Assembly: GCF_003144535.1 (NCBI RefSeq)
Contig: NZ_PHFJ01000012.1
Location: 62,001 to 126,000 of the forward strand
Reading direction: 5' to 3'
DNA length: 64,000 nucleotides
DNA from: Proteus penneri
GTDB lineage: Bacteria; Pseudomonadota; Gammaproteobacteria; Enterobacterales; Enterobacteriaceae
Below, piece by piece: positions 38,797 to 47,867 of this stretch. A program made the translations under genes and the position numbers. Positions within the stretch are counted from its first letter, which is position 1, and every line of letters starts with the position of its first letter. The notes under the pieces were generated by a model that saw nothing but the letters and a program-made list of their open reading frames with translations, had not been told where the DNA came from and ran no database searches.

Positions 38797-39776
38797 TCAA
38801 CTAATTGACAAGGTACGTGTACGATATCTCTATGGTTTCTTTCTTGAATGATATGCAATGTCGCTTCTTTACCTAATTCATAATGAGGAAGTTGTACTGT
38901 TGTTAATGGTGGATAAAACAACTCTCCTGTACCAATCATATTGTCGTATCCCAAAACAGCTACTTGCTCTGGAATACGTAACCCCATAGAAAGTAAAACT
39001 TGGTAAGCTAAAAATGCAATACGGTCATTACCACAAATGAGAATATCAAAGTCAGCTTTTTGATGAACACAATGCTTTTTCAATATTTCAATCACATCAC
39101 GATAGTGCTCATCTCCAAATATCATCGTATATTGTTGCAGATCAGCCAATGGCAACCCAGCTTCTAGCCAAGCATCTTCGACCGCTTTACGACGAATAGG
39201 GCCTGCAACTGACTCTTCAGGTATATAAAAACACAAAGGACGGCGATACCCTTTTTCGATGACTTTTTTCATCGCAAAATACTGCCCATGATAATCATCG
39301 GGAATATAAGTTGGAAAAGCGTGCGTTTTATCCAAGCAGTTTGCTAGCACTAAATTCTTATCAAACAACTTTTCATGTACAGTGATTTCACGCAACCCCA
39401 TAGTGGTATAGATGATACCATCTGGACGTTGAGCCAAAAGTTGCCAAATTGCATTTTCATAACAATCTTGTGCAGTCAAATTGACAACAAATGAACTCCA
39501 ACCAAATTCTCTTGCGGTTTGTTCTATCGATAAAATCATTTCCACCGAAAATGGTGTCGTTGCGGTATCAATTGCTAGAACACCAATTGATGATACTTTT
39601 GTTCCTTGTCCACGAATTTTTCGTGCAGAATAATCTGGAACATAGTTAAGTTGATCAATCGCATCTTGGACTTGCTTCAGTGTTTCTGGTTTTAATAACT
39701 CAGGGTTATTAATCGCTCTTGAGACTGTCATCAAAGAAACGGATGCAAGTCGAGCTACATCTTTCAGTGACGCCAT
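38781..39776 (-). CDS. cscR: LacI-family sucrose repressor
   Basis: This 331-residue repressor begins MASLKDVARLASVSLMTVSRAINNP, a LacI helix-turn-helix with hinge, given here in family order. Similarity to E. coli CscR continues through VLAIDTATTPFSVE, RPDGIIYTTMGLR, YIPDDY and DVLICGNDR. The periplasmic-binding-like core (about 60-331) binds the inducer. It is convergent with cscA and presumably acts at the two dyads between cscK and cscA. Confidence 0.93.
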   Translation of the reverse strand: MASLKDVARLASVSLMTVSRAINNPELLKPETLKQVQDAIDQLNYVPDYSARKIRGQGTKVSSIGVLAIDTATTPFSVEMILSIEQTAREFGWSSFVVNLTAQDCYENAIWQLLAQRPDGIIYTTMGLREITVHEKLFDKNLVLANCLDKTHAFPTYIPDDYHGQYFAMKKVIEKGYRRPLCFYIPEESVAGPIRRKAVEDAWLEAGLPLADLQQYTMIFGDEHYRDVIEILKKHCVHQKADFDILICGNDRIAFLAYQVLLSMGLRIPEQVAVLGYDNMIGTGELFYPPLTTVQLPHYELGKEATLHIIQERNHRDIVHVPCQLVERESI

Positions 39777-40242
39777 AGTATTGGCTCGATTGGTTTATTA
39801 AAAAGGGTCAATAGAAATAAAGTACTATTTTACAAGAAGTAAAGTCAAAAAGCCACAAAGGGAGTTGTATTGTAACCACCTGCGACTATTAATTAATTCA
39901 TAAAAAGACACCTAAATATATTATTTTTTTACTTATTAATTGAGTTTAATATAGTTAAAATCACTTACGAGAAAAAACTTAGTTACAATTAATAATAGTT
40001 ATTTTTCCCTTCATTATAGAAATTAATTATTCTTATCTATAAAATACAAATATTGAAACAAAACAAAGTTCTGATATTTTATCTATAATATAATACAGAA
40101 GTATTAATCATTTTTAATTTGATATATTCTGAATATAGCTCCGTTGCATGGATGTTACCCTACACAAAAAACTTATAAATTAGTCAAATTTCGTTACTCA
40201 TTCACTTTTAGTGTAAGAGCAAAGTAAAATCAGGAGCAACAT
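39777..40242. other. Intergenic region before the LuxR-type gene
   Basis: A 466-bp AT-rich gap lies between the divergent cscR and the LuxR-type regulator. It must hold both promoters. I see no open frame with coding character and no convincing operator besides the AGGAG ribosome site near 40230. Confidence 0.5.
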
Positions 40243-40878
40243 ATGGAATCAATAATCCACTTAATCACTTTTGAAGAGGACAGTACAAAAGTTCAACTTA
40301 AAGCTGTTCTTTCTTCTTTAGCGGCTAATGTGAAAACCTATTCAAATGAGCAGGCTTTCTTAAAATACTATTTTTCATCGACAAAAGGAGCTCATAAAGA
40401 GTGCATCATAATTAATACAAAAAGCAGTGCAGCCCCCTCAATTGCACTGATTAAAGAACTCAACAAATTGAAAAACATCATCCCTATAATTATTATTTCT
40501 GGGGATAGTTCCATTGAAAGTTGTCGTAACGCATTTAAATCAGGAGCTTTTGAATATTTAACTCGTCCTCTAAATGTGAATGAACTTCTTAATATTGTCT
40601 CGGAATCTTTTCTACATTATGAAAGTGAAGTTGAGCAATTCCGAACATATATATCTCTAAAAGATAAATTTAGTAAGTTATCTAATAGAGAAAAAGAGGT
40701 TATGGAGATGATCCTTGAAGGAAACACGAGTAAAGAAGCAGCAGAAAAACTTTCGCTATCGCCTCGAACAGTTGAAGTACATCGTTCAAATATGTATACA
40801 AAATTGAAAATAAGATCACTACCACAATTAGTTCAAGAATATGATTTCTTTAAGAAATATGACTTAAGAACAAACTAA
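40243..40878 (+). CDS. LuxR-type regulator with degenerate receiver domain
   Basis: This 211-residue protein has the shape of a FixJ/NarL-like response regulator. A receiver-like domain covers residues 1-120, followed by a linker helix and a LuxR helix-turn-helix (about 146-200) with KLSNREKEVMEMILEG and SLSPRTVEVHRSNMYTKL. The receiver is atypical: the phospho-acceptor strand reads IIINTK, with Asn58 where Asp is expected. The switch Lys is Arg108 (TRPL), and the acidic pair is Glu11-Glu12. It is therefore probably not activated by phosphorylation. No sensor kinase adjoins, and the gene lies alone in AT-rich DNA. Confidence 0.85.
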   Translation: MESIIHLITFEEDSTKVQLKAVLSSLAANVKTYSNEQAFLKYYFSSTKGAHKECIIINTKSSAAPSIALIKELNKLKNIIPIIIISGDSSIESCRNAFKSGAFEYLTRPLNVNELLNIVSESFLHYESEVEQFRTYISLKDKFSKLSNREKEVMEMILEGNTSKEAAEKLSLSPRTVEVHRSNMYTKLKIRSLPQLVQEYDFFKKYDLRTN

Positions 40879-41774
40879 TTTACAATGTGACTTCTATTTA
40901 TCAATAGGTTGTATTATCTAGCGATATAACGATATGACCTGTTTAACTTTCATTATCTTTTATTAATGAGAGAAAGCTGTACTTCTAAAAATATTCTATT
41001 TTGGATGAATTACACCTAATATGGGAATAATTAATACGTTAGACACCATTCTACGATATAAAGGGTGGCAACTTATTTTGATGCCCCCTTTCATTAGGGT
41101 TCGTTTAATTTCAATTTAAAACACTCGTATATCTCATTTTCATAACCTCTATTATTAATAACTATTATGATTTTCTTTATTAATAATAGAAACACAAGAA
41201 AAGATGAAAGCATTAATTTGATATAAATCATTTTTCACGTGTTATAAAGATGATTATTCTTATTTTTTAATTTCTCATTTTATTTATTCTTATTTCACGA
41301 AGAAAATTATTAATGATTAAAAAATAATACAAAAGAAATCCTCGTCTCTTTTTTATACCCATTTAAAGACTATTTATGCGTTTTGATTTTAGCTCTAAAA
41401 AAGAGTTTCTTTATAAGAAAATTCTAACCAAAACGTTTTAATTGTAATTATTTAAACTGTAAAATAAGAAATAATAATAAGTATTTCCATTTATACTCAA
41501 TTTTACTTAAGAAATTTATTCTATTTATAGTTTAATTAATGTAATACATCATTTATTATTTCTACTCAATAACAGTCAAATAAAGAATATCATTAAATGA
41601 TCATCTCATGTAAGTATAATATACTAGCTGTGAACAAGTATTAACACCTATAGAAAAAAATGAATATTAATGACTGTTTTATAATCTTAATAAGAGCATA
41701 ACAAGAATAAATTAATCCACACAAAAAAACATAAGACAAATTTATACGTTTATTCTTATTCTCACTTTGTCCAA
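40879..41774. other. Gene-poor AT-rich stretch
   Basis: About 0.9 kb without a recognisable gene. It contains a GC-richer imperfect hairpin at about 41060-41090 (AAAGGGTGGCA with TGCCCCCTTT) and a perfect inverted repeat at 41148-41190. Otherwise I see only AT-rich sequence with many stops in all frames, possibly a regulatory region or gene remnant. Confidence 0.5.
41148..41190. repeat. Perfect 14-bp inverted repeat
   Basis: TCTATTATTAATAA (41148-41161) and TTATTAATAATAGA (41177-41190) are exact complements with a 15-base spacer. They lie inside otherwise empty AT-rich DNA. It could be a regulator binding site or hairpin; its AT content makes chance occurrence possible. Confidence 0.6.
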
Positions 41775-41819
41775 ATGCCTTTATGCTATACCCTCCTAAC
41801 TCGCTTTTTAAAAAGAAAA

Positions 41820-42482
41820 ATGAACGCTCAAGATAAAAACCGCCGTCCTATAAAAGCAAGGCAAACAAACTGGGCCACAAAGTGTAGTCGCTACTTACAA
41901 CAAAAAGGAGCAACCCCAAACGGTATTTCCGTATTTAGCGTCGTATTTGCATTACTTGCAGCCTTATCACTTTTTTGTGCTCTCTTTTACACATCTGGAT
42001 TATTACGCTCAATCTTACTGATCCTTGGCGCGCTCATGATCCAAGGTCGCCTCATTTGTAATTTATTAGATGGTATGGTTGCCGTCGAAGGAGGTATGAA
42101 AAGCCCAGTAGGTGCTGTTTATAATGAATTACCAGACAGAATTGCCGATACTTTAATTATTTTGGGTGTTGGTTATGGGTTATCTCCTGACTTTTCTATG
42201 GCCATTACGTTGAGTTGGGTGGGGGCTTTTTTTGCAGTAATGACCGCTTATGTTCGCGTATTAGGTGGAGCTTGTGGGTTAGAGCAACAATTTACAGGCC
42301 CAATGGCAAAACAACACCGAATGGCATTATTAACCTCTGTTGCTGTTATTGCTGCATTTATTCCCAGTCTTTGGGGAATATGGCTCTTTTTTATTTCATT
42401 ATGGATTATTATTTTAGGTTCAACGCTGACCACAATTTTCAGAACCCGTCGAATTTTACGGGATTTAGCACAAGGTGTCTGA
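41820..42482 (+). CDS. CDP-alcohol phosphatidyltransferase, YnbA-like
   Basis: This membrane protein of about 220 residues has six hydrophobic helices. The CDP-alcohol motif is variant: CNLLDGMVAVEGG followed by GAVYNELPDRIAD. The first Asp of the usual D-x-x-D-G is Asn, and an N-E precedes the last Asp pair. E. coli YnbA has a similar N-x-x-D-G-M and L-N-E-x-x-D pattern. It should transfer a phosphatidyl (or similar) group from CDP-diacylglycerol to an alcohol. ATG 41820 (MNAQDKNRR) is favoured, and ATG 41775 is possible; neither has a strong ribosome site. It is followed after 3 bp by an acyltransferase and then a CdsA-like gene. Confidence 0.8.
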   Translation: MNAQDKNRRPIKARQTNWATKCSRYLQQKGATPNGISVFSVVFALLAALSLFCALFYTSGLLRSILLILGALMIQGRLICNLLDGMVAVEGGMKSPVGAVYNELPDRIADTLIILGVGYGLSPDFSMAITLSWVGAFFAVMTAYVRVLGGACGLEQQFTGPMAKQHRMALLTSVAVIAAFIPSLWGIWLFFISLWIIILGSTLTTIFRTRRILRDLAQGV

Positions 42483-42485
42483 TTA

Positions 42486-43208
42486 ATGAAAAATGGAAAA
42501 CTTGCTTTCGATGCAAAAGTGGTATCATCCGTCTTAGTCTCTATTTGTCGATTTTTAACAGGTATTCGCGCTAAACAAACCTCACCTATTGCAAAAGATA
42601 CACCTTGCATTTATTACGCTAACCACTCTAGCCATCTTGATGGCTTAGTTATTTGGTCTTGTCTTTCGCCCAATATTCGCCCTTATGTTCATCCAGTTGC
42701 CGCTGAAGATTATTGGAATAAAAACCGCTTACGTCGTTATTTATCTCGTCGTATCTTTAGAGCCATTCTTATCCCTCGTCATGCTGCCAAAATGAATTTT
42801 CCACAAGAAGAAAATTCTTGCGAAGAGGTTGTAAAACAACCCGCTAATGACTCGACATCATCTGCATCAAATAAAACCAATGCTCTTGCTCTGATGCAAG
42901 AAATTTTAGACCGAGGGGATTCTTTAATTATTTTTCCAGAAGGTACTCGAGGTAATGGCGAATCAATTCAAGATTTTAAAGCGGGACTTTGGCATCTCTC
43001 TCGTAAAAATCCGAATGTGCAATTAGTCCCTATTTATCTGGAAAACTTAAATCGAGTCCTACCTAAAGGCTCTCGCTTAGTTGTTCCCGTTATTTGTAGT
43101 GCAATTTTTGGTGCCCCTATTGGATCAACTCATGAAAATGAAAGTAAACAAGAGTTTCTGGTAAGAGCAAAAAATGCGTTAGAGGAGCTACACAATGGAA
43201 CGTATTAA
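42486..43208 (+). CDS. PlsC-like acyltransferase
   Basis: This 240-residue member of the 1-acyl-glycerol-3-phosphate acyltransferase family has NHSSHLD (H-x4-D catalytic motif) near residue 42. The substrate motif FPEGTRGNGESIQDFKAG is near 150, and a late VPIYLENL follows. A soluble acidic insert (about 100-130) is rich in Glu, Ser and Asn. The family makes phosphatidate from lysophosphatidate. The position between a CDP-alcohol transferase and a CdsA-like cytidylyltransferase makes a consecutive lipid pathway likely. It overlaps the next gene by 14 bp. Confidence 0.85.
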   Translation: MKNGKLAFDAKVVSSVLVSICRFLTGIRAKQTSPIAKDTPCIYYANHSSHLDGLVIWSCLSPNIRPYVHPVAAEDYWNKNRLRRYLSRRIFRAILIPRHAAKMNFPQEENSCEEVVKQPANDSTSSASNKTNALALMQEILDRGDSLIIFPEGTRGNGESIQDFKAGLWHLSRKNPNVQLVPIYLENLNRVLPKGSRLVVPVICSAIFGAPIGSTHENESKQEFLVRAKNALEELHNGTY

Positions 43209-44130
43209 TAACGAAGTCCTCTGGATATTTATCGGACTCTTCTCTTTCTTAATTATCGCCAGCATTATTGGCGCTATTTTAGTGGCAGTAAAAGGTCCAA
43301 CATCCACTATCAAAAATCTTAATTCAAGGATCAACGCATGGTGGGTAATGTGTATTATTGCAGGTGTTGCAATAGGGATTGGGGCAATTGGCTCTGTCAT
43401 CCTATTTGCTATTATCTCATGGCTTGCATTACGCGAACTTATCACCTTAACCCCCACACATCGTGGCGATCATGAAGCGCTCTTCTGGTGTTTCTTCGTT
43501 ATATTGCCTCTCCAATACATTCTTGTTGGCGTGCAATGGTATAACTTAATGGCGGTATTTATCCCTGTTTACGCCTTCTTATTAATCCCAACACGCATGG
43601 CACTTTCAGGTGATACCCGCCATTTCTTAGAGCGTATGGCAAAAGTGCAATGGAGTGTAATGATAGCCATTTATTGCCTGAGTTATGCTCCTGCACTATT
43701 AATGTTGCCAATTGAAGGTTTTGAAGGTCGTAATATTAACCTACTGCTCTTTTTAATGATTGTGGTACAAGTTTCTGACGTACTCCAATATGTCTTTGGT
43801 AAATTATTTGGCAAACATCCTATCGTGCCTAAATTAAGCCCAAATAAAACAGTCGAAGGTTTTTTCGGCGGCATTATCTCGGCTAGTCTTATTGGTATGA
43901 TGTTGTGGTGGGCAACGCCTTTCTCATGGTGGGCAGCATTTTTACTCTCTTTAGTTATTACATTGGCGGGTTTTGCTGGTGGTTTATGTATGTCAGCGAT
44001 AAAAAGAGACAGTGGTGTAAAAGACTTTGGCACAATGATAGAAGGTCATGGTGGCATGATGGATAGAATGGATTCCCTCTGTTTTGCAGCCCCTATTTTC
44101 TTCCATGTTATTCGCTATTTTTACGTTTAG
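43195..44130 (+). CDS. CdsA-like phosphatidate cytidylyltransferase (YnbB-like)
   Basis: This 311-residue membrane protein has about eight helices and the CDP-diglyceride synthetase signature near its C-terminus: SAIKRDSGVKDFGTMIEGHGG followed by MMDRMDS. PKLSPNKTVEGFFGG precedes it. It resembles E. coli YnbB more than CdsA in the segments I can recall. It would make CDP-diacylglycerol from the phosphatidate produced by the upstream acyltransferase, for use by the first gene. The three genes overlap or nearly touch and end at one terminator, so they form an operon. Confidence 0.87.
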   Translation: MERINNEVLWIFIGLFSFLIIASIIGAILVAVKGPTSTIKNLNSRINAWWVMCIIAGVAIGIGAIGSVILFAIISWLALRELITLTPTHRGDHEALFWCFFVILPLQYILVGVQWYNLMAVFIPVYAFLLIPTRMALSGDTRHFLERMAKVQWSVMIAIYCLSYAPALLMLPIEGFEGRNINLLLFLMIVVQVSDVLQYVFGKLFGKHPIVPKLSPNKTVEGFFGGIISASLIGMMLWWATPFSWWAAFLLSLVITLAGFAGGLCMSAIKRDSGVKDFGTMIEGHGGMMDRMDSLCFAAPIFFHVIRYFYV

Positions 44131-44448
44131 TTTTACTTTGTTTAATCAAAAGTAAACTATCCTATATAGACTAAAATGCCGATATTAAAACTATCGGCAT
44201 TTTTATACTCATCTTTTTTCTCATACTAATTCAATATCACAAATTGACAATCATTATATAAATTAAACATTTGTTTTAATTTTAGATTAAAAATCAACAC
44301 TAAGTATTTTACATATAAATCAAATAATTAAATAAAAACATTGTGAATAAAGAGGTCTGATTTCTCTACTATTTTATTTATAATGATAGCTTAGAAGGCC
44401 GCTATCTTTTACCCTAGCGCTCCTTTTCATTTTAGCTCCTTTAAAATT
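44131..44448. other. Intergenic region with terminator
   Basis: A 318-bp gap. The first 75 bp contain the operon terminator. The remainder is AT-rich and should hold the promoter of the CPBP protease gene. No gene is seen. Confidence 0.5.
44173..44204 (+). terminator. Terminator of the phospholipid operon
   Basis: AAAATGCCGATA and TATCGGCATTTTT form a 12-bp stem with a short loop and T-run, 43 bp past the CdsA-like stop codon. Confidence 0.92.
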
Positions 44449-45270
44449 ATGATCACTTGGATACTTCTTGCTTTTTCTTTGTTATTTTTGGGTTTTAATC
44501 GCACTATTGCATTTATTACACTCATTTTTACAGCACTTAGCGCGTTTATAACAGATGTTATTACATGGCAAGCTTTGCCGATTATCTTTAGTATTCTGTT
44601 ATTAACATTTGCTTATTCCCGTTATAAAACACAACCACTGCTTCGGGCAATTATCATTTTTGCTCTTATTATCATTGCTAGTGGCTTAGCCTTTCATCTT
44701 ATTCCTGGTTTTAACAATTTACGCTACCTTTCACATGCTATTATAGGGATGAAAAGCGCCCCTTTTTCTTTTTATTTCAATGCCGATAAAGCATTATTAC
44801 CTTTTATTTTTCTGATCTTTATTCCTACGCTTTTTGTTTGCGAACCATTAAAAAAAGCAAATAAATTACAGTGGGCAATACTAATTATTGCTATTCCTGC
44901 ATTGCTATTAATCGCTGTAAAACTGGGAGGATTAGCAATTGAATTGCATTTACCATCATGGTTACCTGCATTTATTCTCGCAAACCTCTTTTTTGTATCA
45001 CTTGCTGAAGAAGCATTATTTAGAGGTGTTATTCAGCAAACCTTATCACGTTACCTTCCTCCTTATGTTGCGCTATTAATTGCAGCGATAATCTTTGGCC
45101 TTGCGCACATTGCAGGAGGAATACTATTAGTTATTTTCGCTTCGTTGGCAGGTGTTATTTATGGATTAGCTTGGATGTGGAGTGGTCGGCTTTGGGTTTC
45201 AACGCTATTTCACTTTGCGCTTAATCTGACTCACCTGCTCTTTTTTACTTACCCATTTAAAATAGCGTGA
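44449..45270 (+). CDS. CPBP-family intramembrane metalloprotease
   Basis: This 273-residue protein has about eight membrane helices and the three motifs of the CAAX-protease/bacteriocin-processing (Abi) family. EEALFRG lies near residues 187-193, FGLAH near 215-219 and HFALN near 255-259; these provide the Glu and His metal ligands. Related proteins process prenylated substrates or give immunity to bacteriocins. The role here is unknown. It stands alone between two terminators, downstream of the phospholipid operon. Confidence 0.82.
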   Translation: MITWILLAFSLLFLGFNRTIAFITLIFTALSAFITDVITWQALPIIFSILLLTFAYSRYKTQPLLRAIIIFALIIIASGLAFHLIPGFNNLRYLSHAIIGMKSAPFSFYFNADKALLPFIFLIFIPTLFVCEPLKKANKLQWAILIIAIPALLLIAVKLGGLAIELHLPSWLPAFILANLFFVSLAEEALFRGVIQQTLSRYLPPYVALLIAAIIFGLAHIAGGILLVIFASLAGVIYGLAWMWSGRLWVSTLFHFALNLTHLLFFTYPFKIA

Positions 45271-45624
45271 TCTCTATTTTTTATTCTGATCTTCACTGCC
45301 TTTTACTGATATCTTAACTTCATCAGTAAAAGGATAAGTGAAACGTGAAAGCTATCACATAAATAGAACACAGATACTCTTATTTGCGCCCATCATCTGG
45401 TGAAATTTTTGTTAGTATGCTCTATCGCTTATCTATAAATAATCAAAACTTCATACGGCAAACAACAATAAGTCAAAAATAATAACATCCATTAACACGA
45501 TAAGAAGTTGTCTTACTTTGCGGTATAGACCTAAGAAAAAATAGGTAAGCTTTGCTCTATTTGCTTTTTTAAATTCAGCATTCTCTGCTGATATTTTGCC
45601 TCTCTTATTACCAGGACAAAAGAT
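45271..45624. other. Intergenic region upstream of allS
   Basis: A 354-bp gap. CCTTTTACTGAT and ATCAGTAAAAGG (45299-45333) form a perfect 12-bp hairpin that probably terminates the CPBP gene. The rest should hold the allS promoter; no gene is seen. Confidence 0.55.
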
Positions 45625-46539
45625 ATGTTAGACCAAGAAATGATCCGTACCTTTATTCAGGTTGCCGATTGCCAAAGTTTTACCAAAGCAGCAGATGTTC
45701 TTCACAAGACATCAGCTGCGATTAGTTACCGTATAAAAACATTAGAAGAAAATATCGGCACCCAACTTTTTAATCGCACCACAAGAACCGTGACACTCAC
45801 GCCTGCGGGTGAATATCTATTAGAGAAATGTCGCCAATGGATTGTATGGTTAGAGTCAATGCCTGTGGAACTTCAGCAAATGAACGCAGGTGTCGAACAT
45901 CAGGTCAATATTGTCATTAATAATCTTCTCTATGATCGCACTGCTGTTGCCAGTATGTTGGCTTGTCTTCATCAACGTTTTCCGTCTACCCAATTTCATA
46001 TTACTCGCCAAGTCTATATGGGGGTTTGGGATGCGCTTATTAACGAAGATTATCATTTTGCTATCGGTGTGACGGGTAATGAATCCCTTAAGAATAATAT
46101 TAACATATGTGCTATGGGCGAAATTCAATGGCAATTTGTTGTCGCGCCTAATCATCCTTTAGCCAATATCAGTGGTGTATTAAGTGATGATCAAATGCGT
46201 ATGTATTCTGCAGTAAACGTCGAGGATACGTCTCGCCATCTTTCTAAACGTACAGCATGGCGCTTATCGGGTCAGCACGAAATTCGCGTTCCTGATTTAC
46301 ACACCAAATTAGCCTGTCATTTAAAAGGCGTCGGTATCGGATTTTTACCATTAAGTTTGTGCAAACCACTTATTGATAGTGGGCAGCTAATTGCCAAAGA
46401 AGTAAGAAATCGTCGTCATAATTCACCACTTTCTTTAGCTTGGTGTGAAGATAAAAAAGGTGCGGTAGTCAGTTATTTAGTGGAATTATTTAAGCAAAAT
46501 CATCCCAGCGTGCAATCGTTTTACGATCCTTTAAATTAA
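45625..46539 (+). CDS. allS: LysR-type regulator AllS
   Basis: This 304-residue LysR-family activator has an N-terminal winged HTH (about residues 5-62: FTKAADVLHKTSAAISYRI). The effector domain closely matches E. coli AllS: VNIVINNLLYD near 98, MGVWDALI, AIGVTG, and GVGIGFLPLSLC near 235. In E. coli AllS activates the anaerobic allantoin/ureidoglycolate (allDCE) genes. Here it is convergent with an fdrA-type operon and may control it. A strong bidirectional terminator separates it from the permease gene. Confidence 0.9.
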   Translation: MLDQEMIRTFIQVADCQSFTKAADVLHKTSAAISYRIKTLEENIGTQLFNRTTRTVTLTPAGEYLLEKCRQWIVWLESMPVELQQMNAGVEHQVNIVINNLLYDRTAVASMLACLHQRFPSTQFHITRQVYMGVWDALINEDYHFAIGVTGNESLKNNINICAMGEIQWQFVVAPNHPLANISGVLSDDQMRMYSAVNVEDTSRHLSKRTAWRLSGQHEIRVPDLHTKLACHLKGVGIGFLPLSLCKPLIDSGQLIAKEVRNRRHNSPLSLAWCEDKKGAVVSYLVELFKQNHPSVQSFYDPLN

Positions 46540-46564
46540 AAGGGCAAACCGAAGTTTGCCCTTT
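46537..46564. terminator. Bidirectional terminator between allS and permease gene
   Basis: AAAAGGGCAAAC, loop CGAA, GTTTGCCCTTTT: a strong symmetrical stem with flanking A- and T-runs between convergent genes. Confidence 0.95.
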
Positions 46565-46597
46565 TGCTGCTAATTCAGTAATTATCTGAATAAAGAA

Positions 46598-47842
46598 TTA
46601 CGCTTTTGCTTCTTCTTTATTATTGTTGCTTTCTTTAATAAAGAGGCTTGCCACAATACCAATACAAATCAGAATAGCGGCAAAGTAGAAACCTGAGTCC
46701 ATACTTCCTGTTTTATCTGATAAGAAACCCGTTAGTGTTGGCGCAAAAACCGAACCCAACATACCAATACAGTTATAAACACCAAACGATGTACCTAACG
46801 CATGTCGTGGTGAGTTATCAGCAACTACAGCAACTAATACTGGGTTTGTACTGATTTTACCTACAATACCATAAAGGATCAGCGCACCAATTAACACAGG
46901 CATTGATTCTGACATTGGCACAGCCAAAATAGCGACTAATGACAACGGTAACATAATCAGTAATACCGGTTTACGACGACCAATTTTATCTGAAACCCAG
47001 CTAAAAAGAAGTGAACCAGGAATAGCAAACCACGGCATTAATGATGCGATAGTTGAAATTTGTGTCCCTGTAATTCCACGTTCAGTTTCTAAGTAGTACG
47101 GTAACCAAGTGACTAATACAAAGAAACCATAGATTGAACAGAAGATAGTGACATACGCAAGGTTGATATTGCGATTACCAAATAAATCTTTAAATGTCAG
47201 TTTAACTTTCTGTTTTGGTGCGCCAGCTTCTGTCGCAGGTTGTGCTTTGGGTTTATCTTTAATGATCCATAACATCACCAAACCAATAATGATAATTGGC
47301 ACACCGATAATATAGAACGGCGCACGCCAGCTCATTCCCATCTCACCCACAGAAATACTTGAGATGTAATAACCAATAGACAGACCAAATGCCATACCAC
47401 TATTAATAATCGCACTACCTAGCGTAATACGATGTTTCGGTATCGCTTCTGAAGATAAGCCATACTGAGGGCCATAATAGAAGCCTTGGAAGATCCCCAC
47501 CATGACCCATGCAAACATAAAGGTCACGTAAGTTGGCATCATACCCGCAATAATGGTGAACCCACCAAAGAGCACAACACCTGTTACTAATACTTTTTTC
47601 TTACCTAAATAGTCACCAATCATGCCTGATGGAATATTGAGTGCAGTATATCCGATAAAGAAAATACTCATGATAGAACCAAGTTGAGCTTTAGTAAGAT
47701 CAAACTCAGCACCAATATTTACCATTAATGGGCCGACAATGGCGCGACTACCATAAAGTGCAATCCAACCAAAGAAGAAGATAATGGTCAGTTTGACCCA
47801 ATAAGGGACTTTGCCTTTCTCATTCACTTGTGCATCGTTCAT
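46598..47842 (-). CDS. MFS transporter, last gene of the oxamate operon
   Basis: This 414-residue permease has twelve predicted membrane helices. Its features resemble the anion:cation symporter (phthalate/glucarate-like) group: YGSRAIVGPLMVNIGAEF near residue 30, the loop motif GDYLGKKKVL near 80, and SDKIGRRKP near 265. It is encoded 25 bp after the carbamate kinase gene and is probably co-transcribed with it. A role in importing oxamate, oxalurate or allantoin, or in exporting a product, is inferred from context only. Confidence 0.82.
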   Translation of the reverse strand: MNDAQVNEKGKVPYWVKLTIIFFFGWIALYGSRAIVGPLMVNIGAEFDLTKAQLGSIMSIFFIGYTALNIPSGMIGDYLGKKKVLVTGVVLFGGFTIIAGMMPTYVTFMFAWVMVGIFQGFYYGPQYGLSSEAIPKHRITLGSAIINSGMAFGLSIGYYISSISVGEMGMSWRAPFYIIGVPIIIIGLVMLWIIKDKPKAQPATEAGAPKQKVKLTFKDLFGNRNINLAYVTIFCSIYGFFVLVTWLPYYLETERGITGTQISTIASLMPWFAIPGSLLFSWVSDKIGRRKPVLLIMLPLSLVAILAVPMSESMPVLIGALILYGIVGKISTNPVLVAVVADNSPRHALGTSFGVYNCIGMLGSVFAPTLTGFLSDKTGSMDSGFYFAAILICIGIVASLFIKESNNNKEEAKA

Positions 47843-47867
47843 AATGACGCTCCTGAAAGAATTTTTA

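Noticed and set aside
41376-41441. 21-codon frame starting MRFDFSSKKEF in the empty region
   Set aside because: No ribosome site, short, and no support beyond being open.
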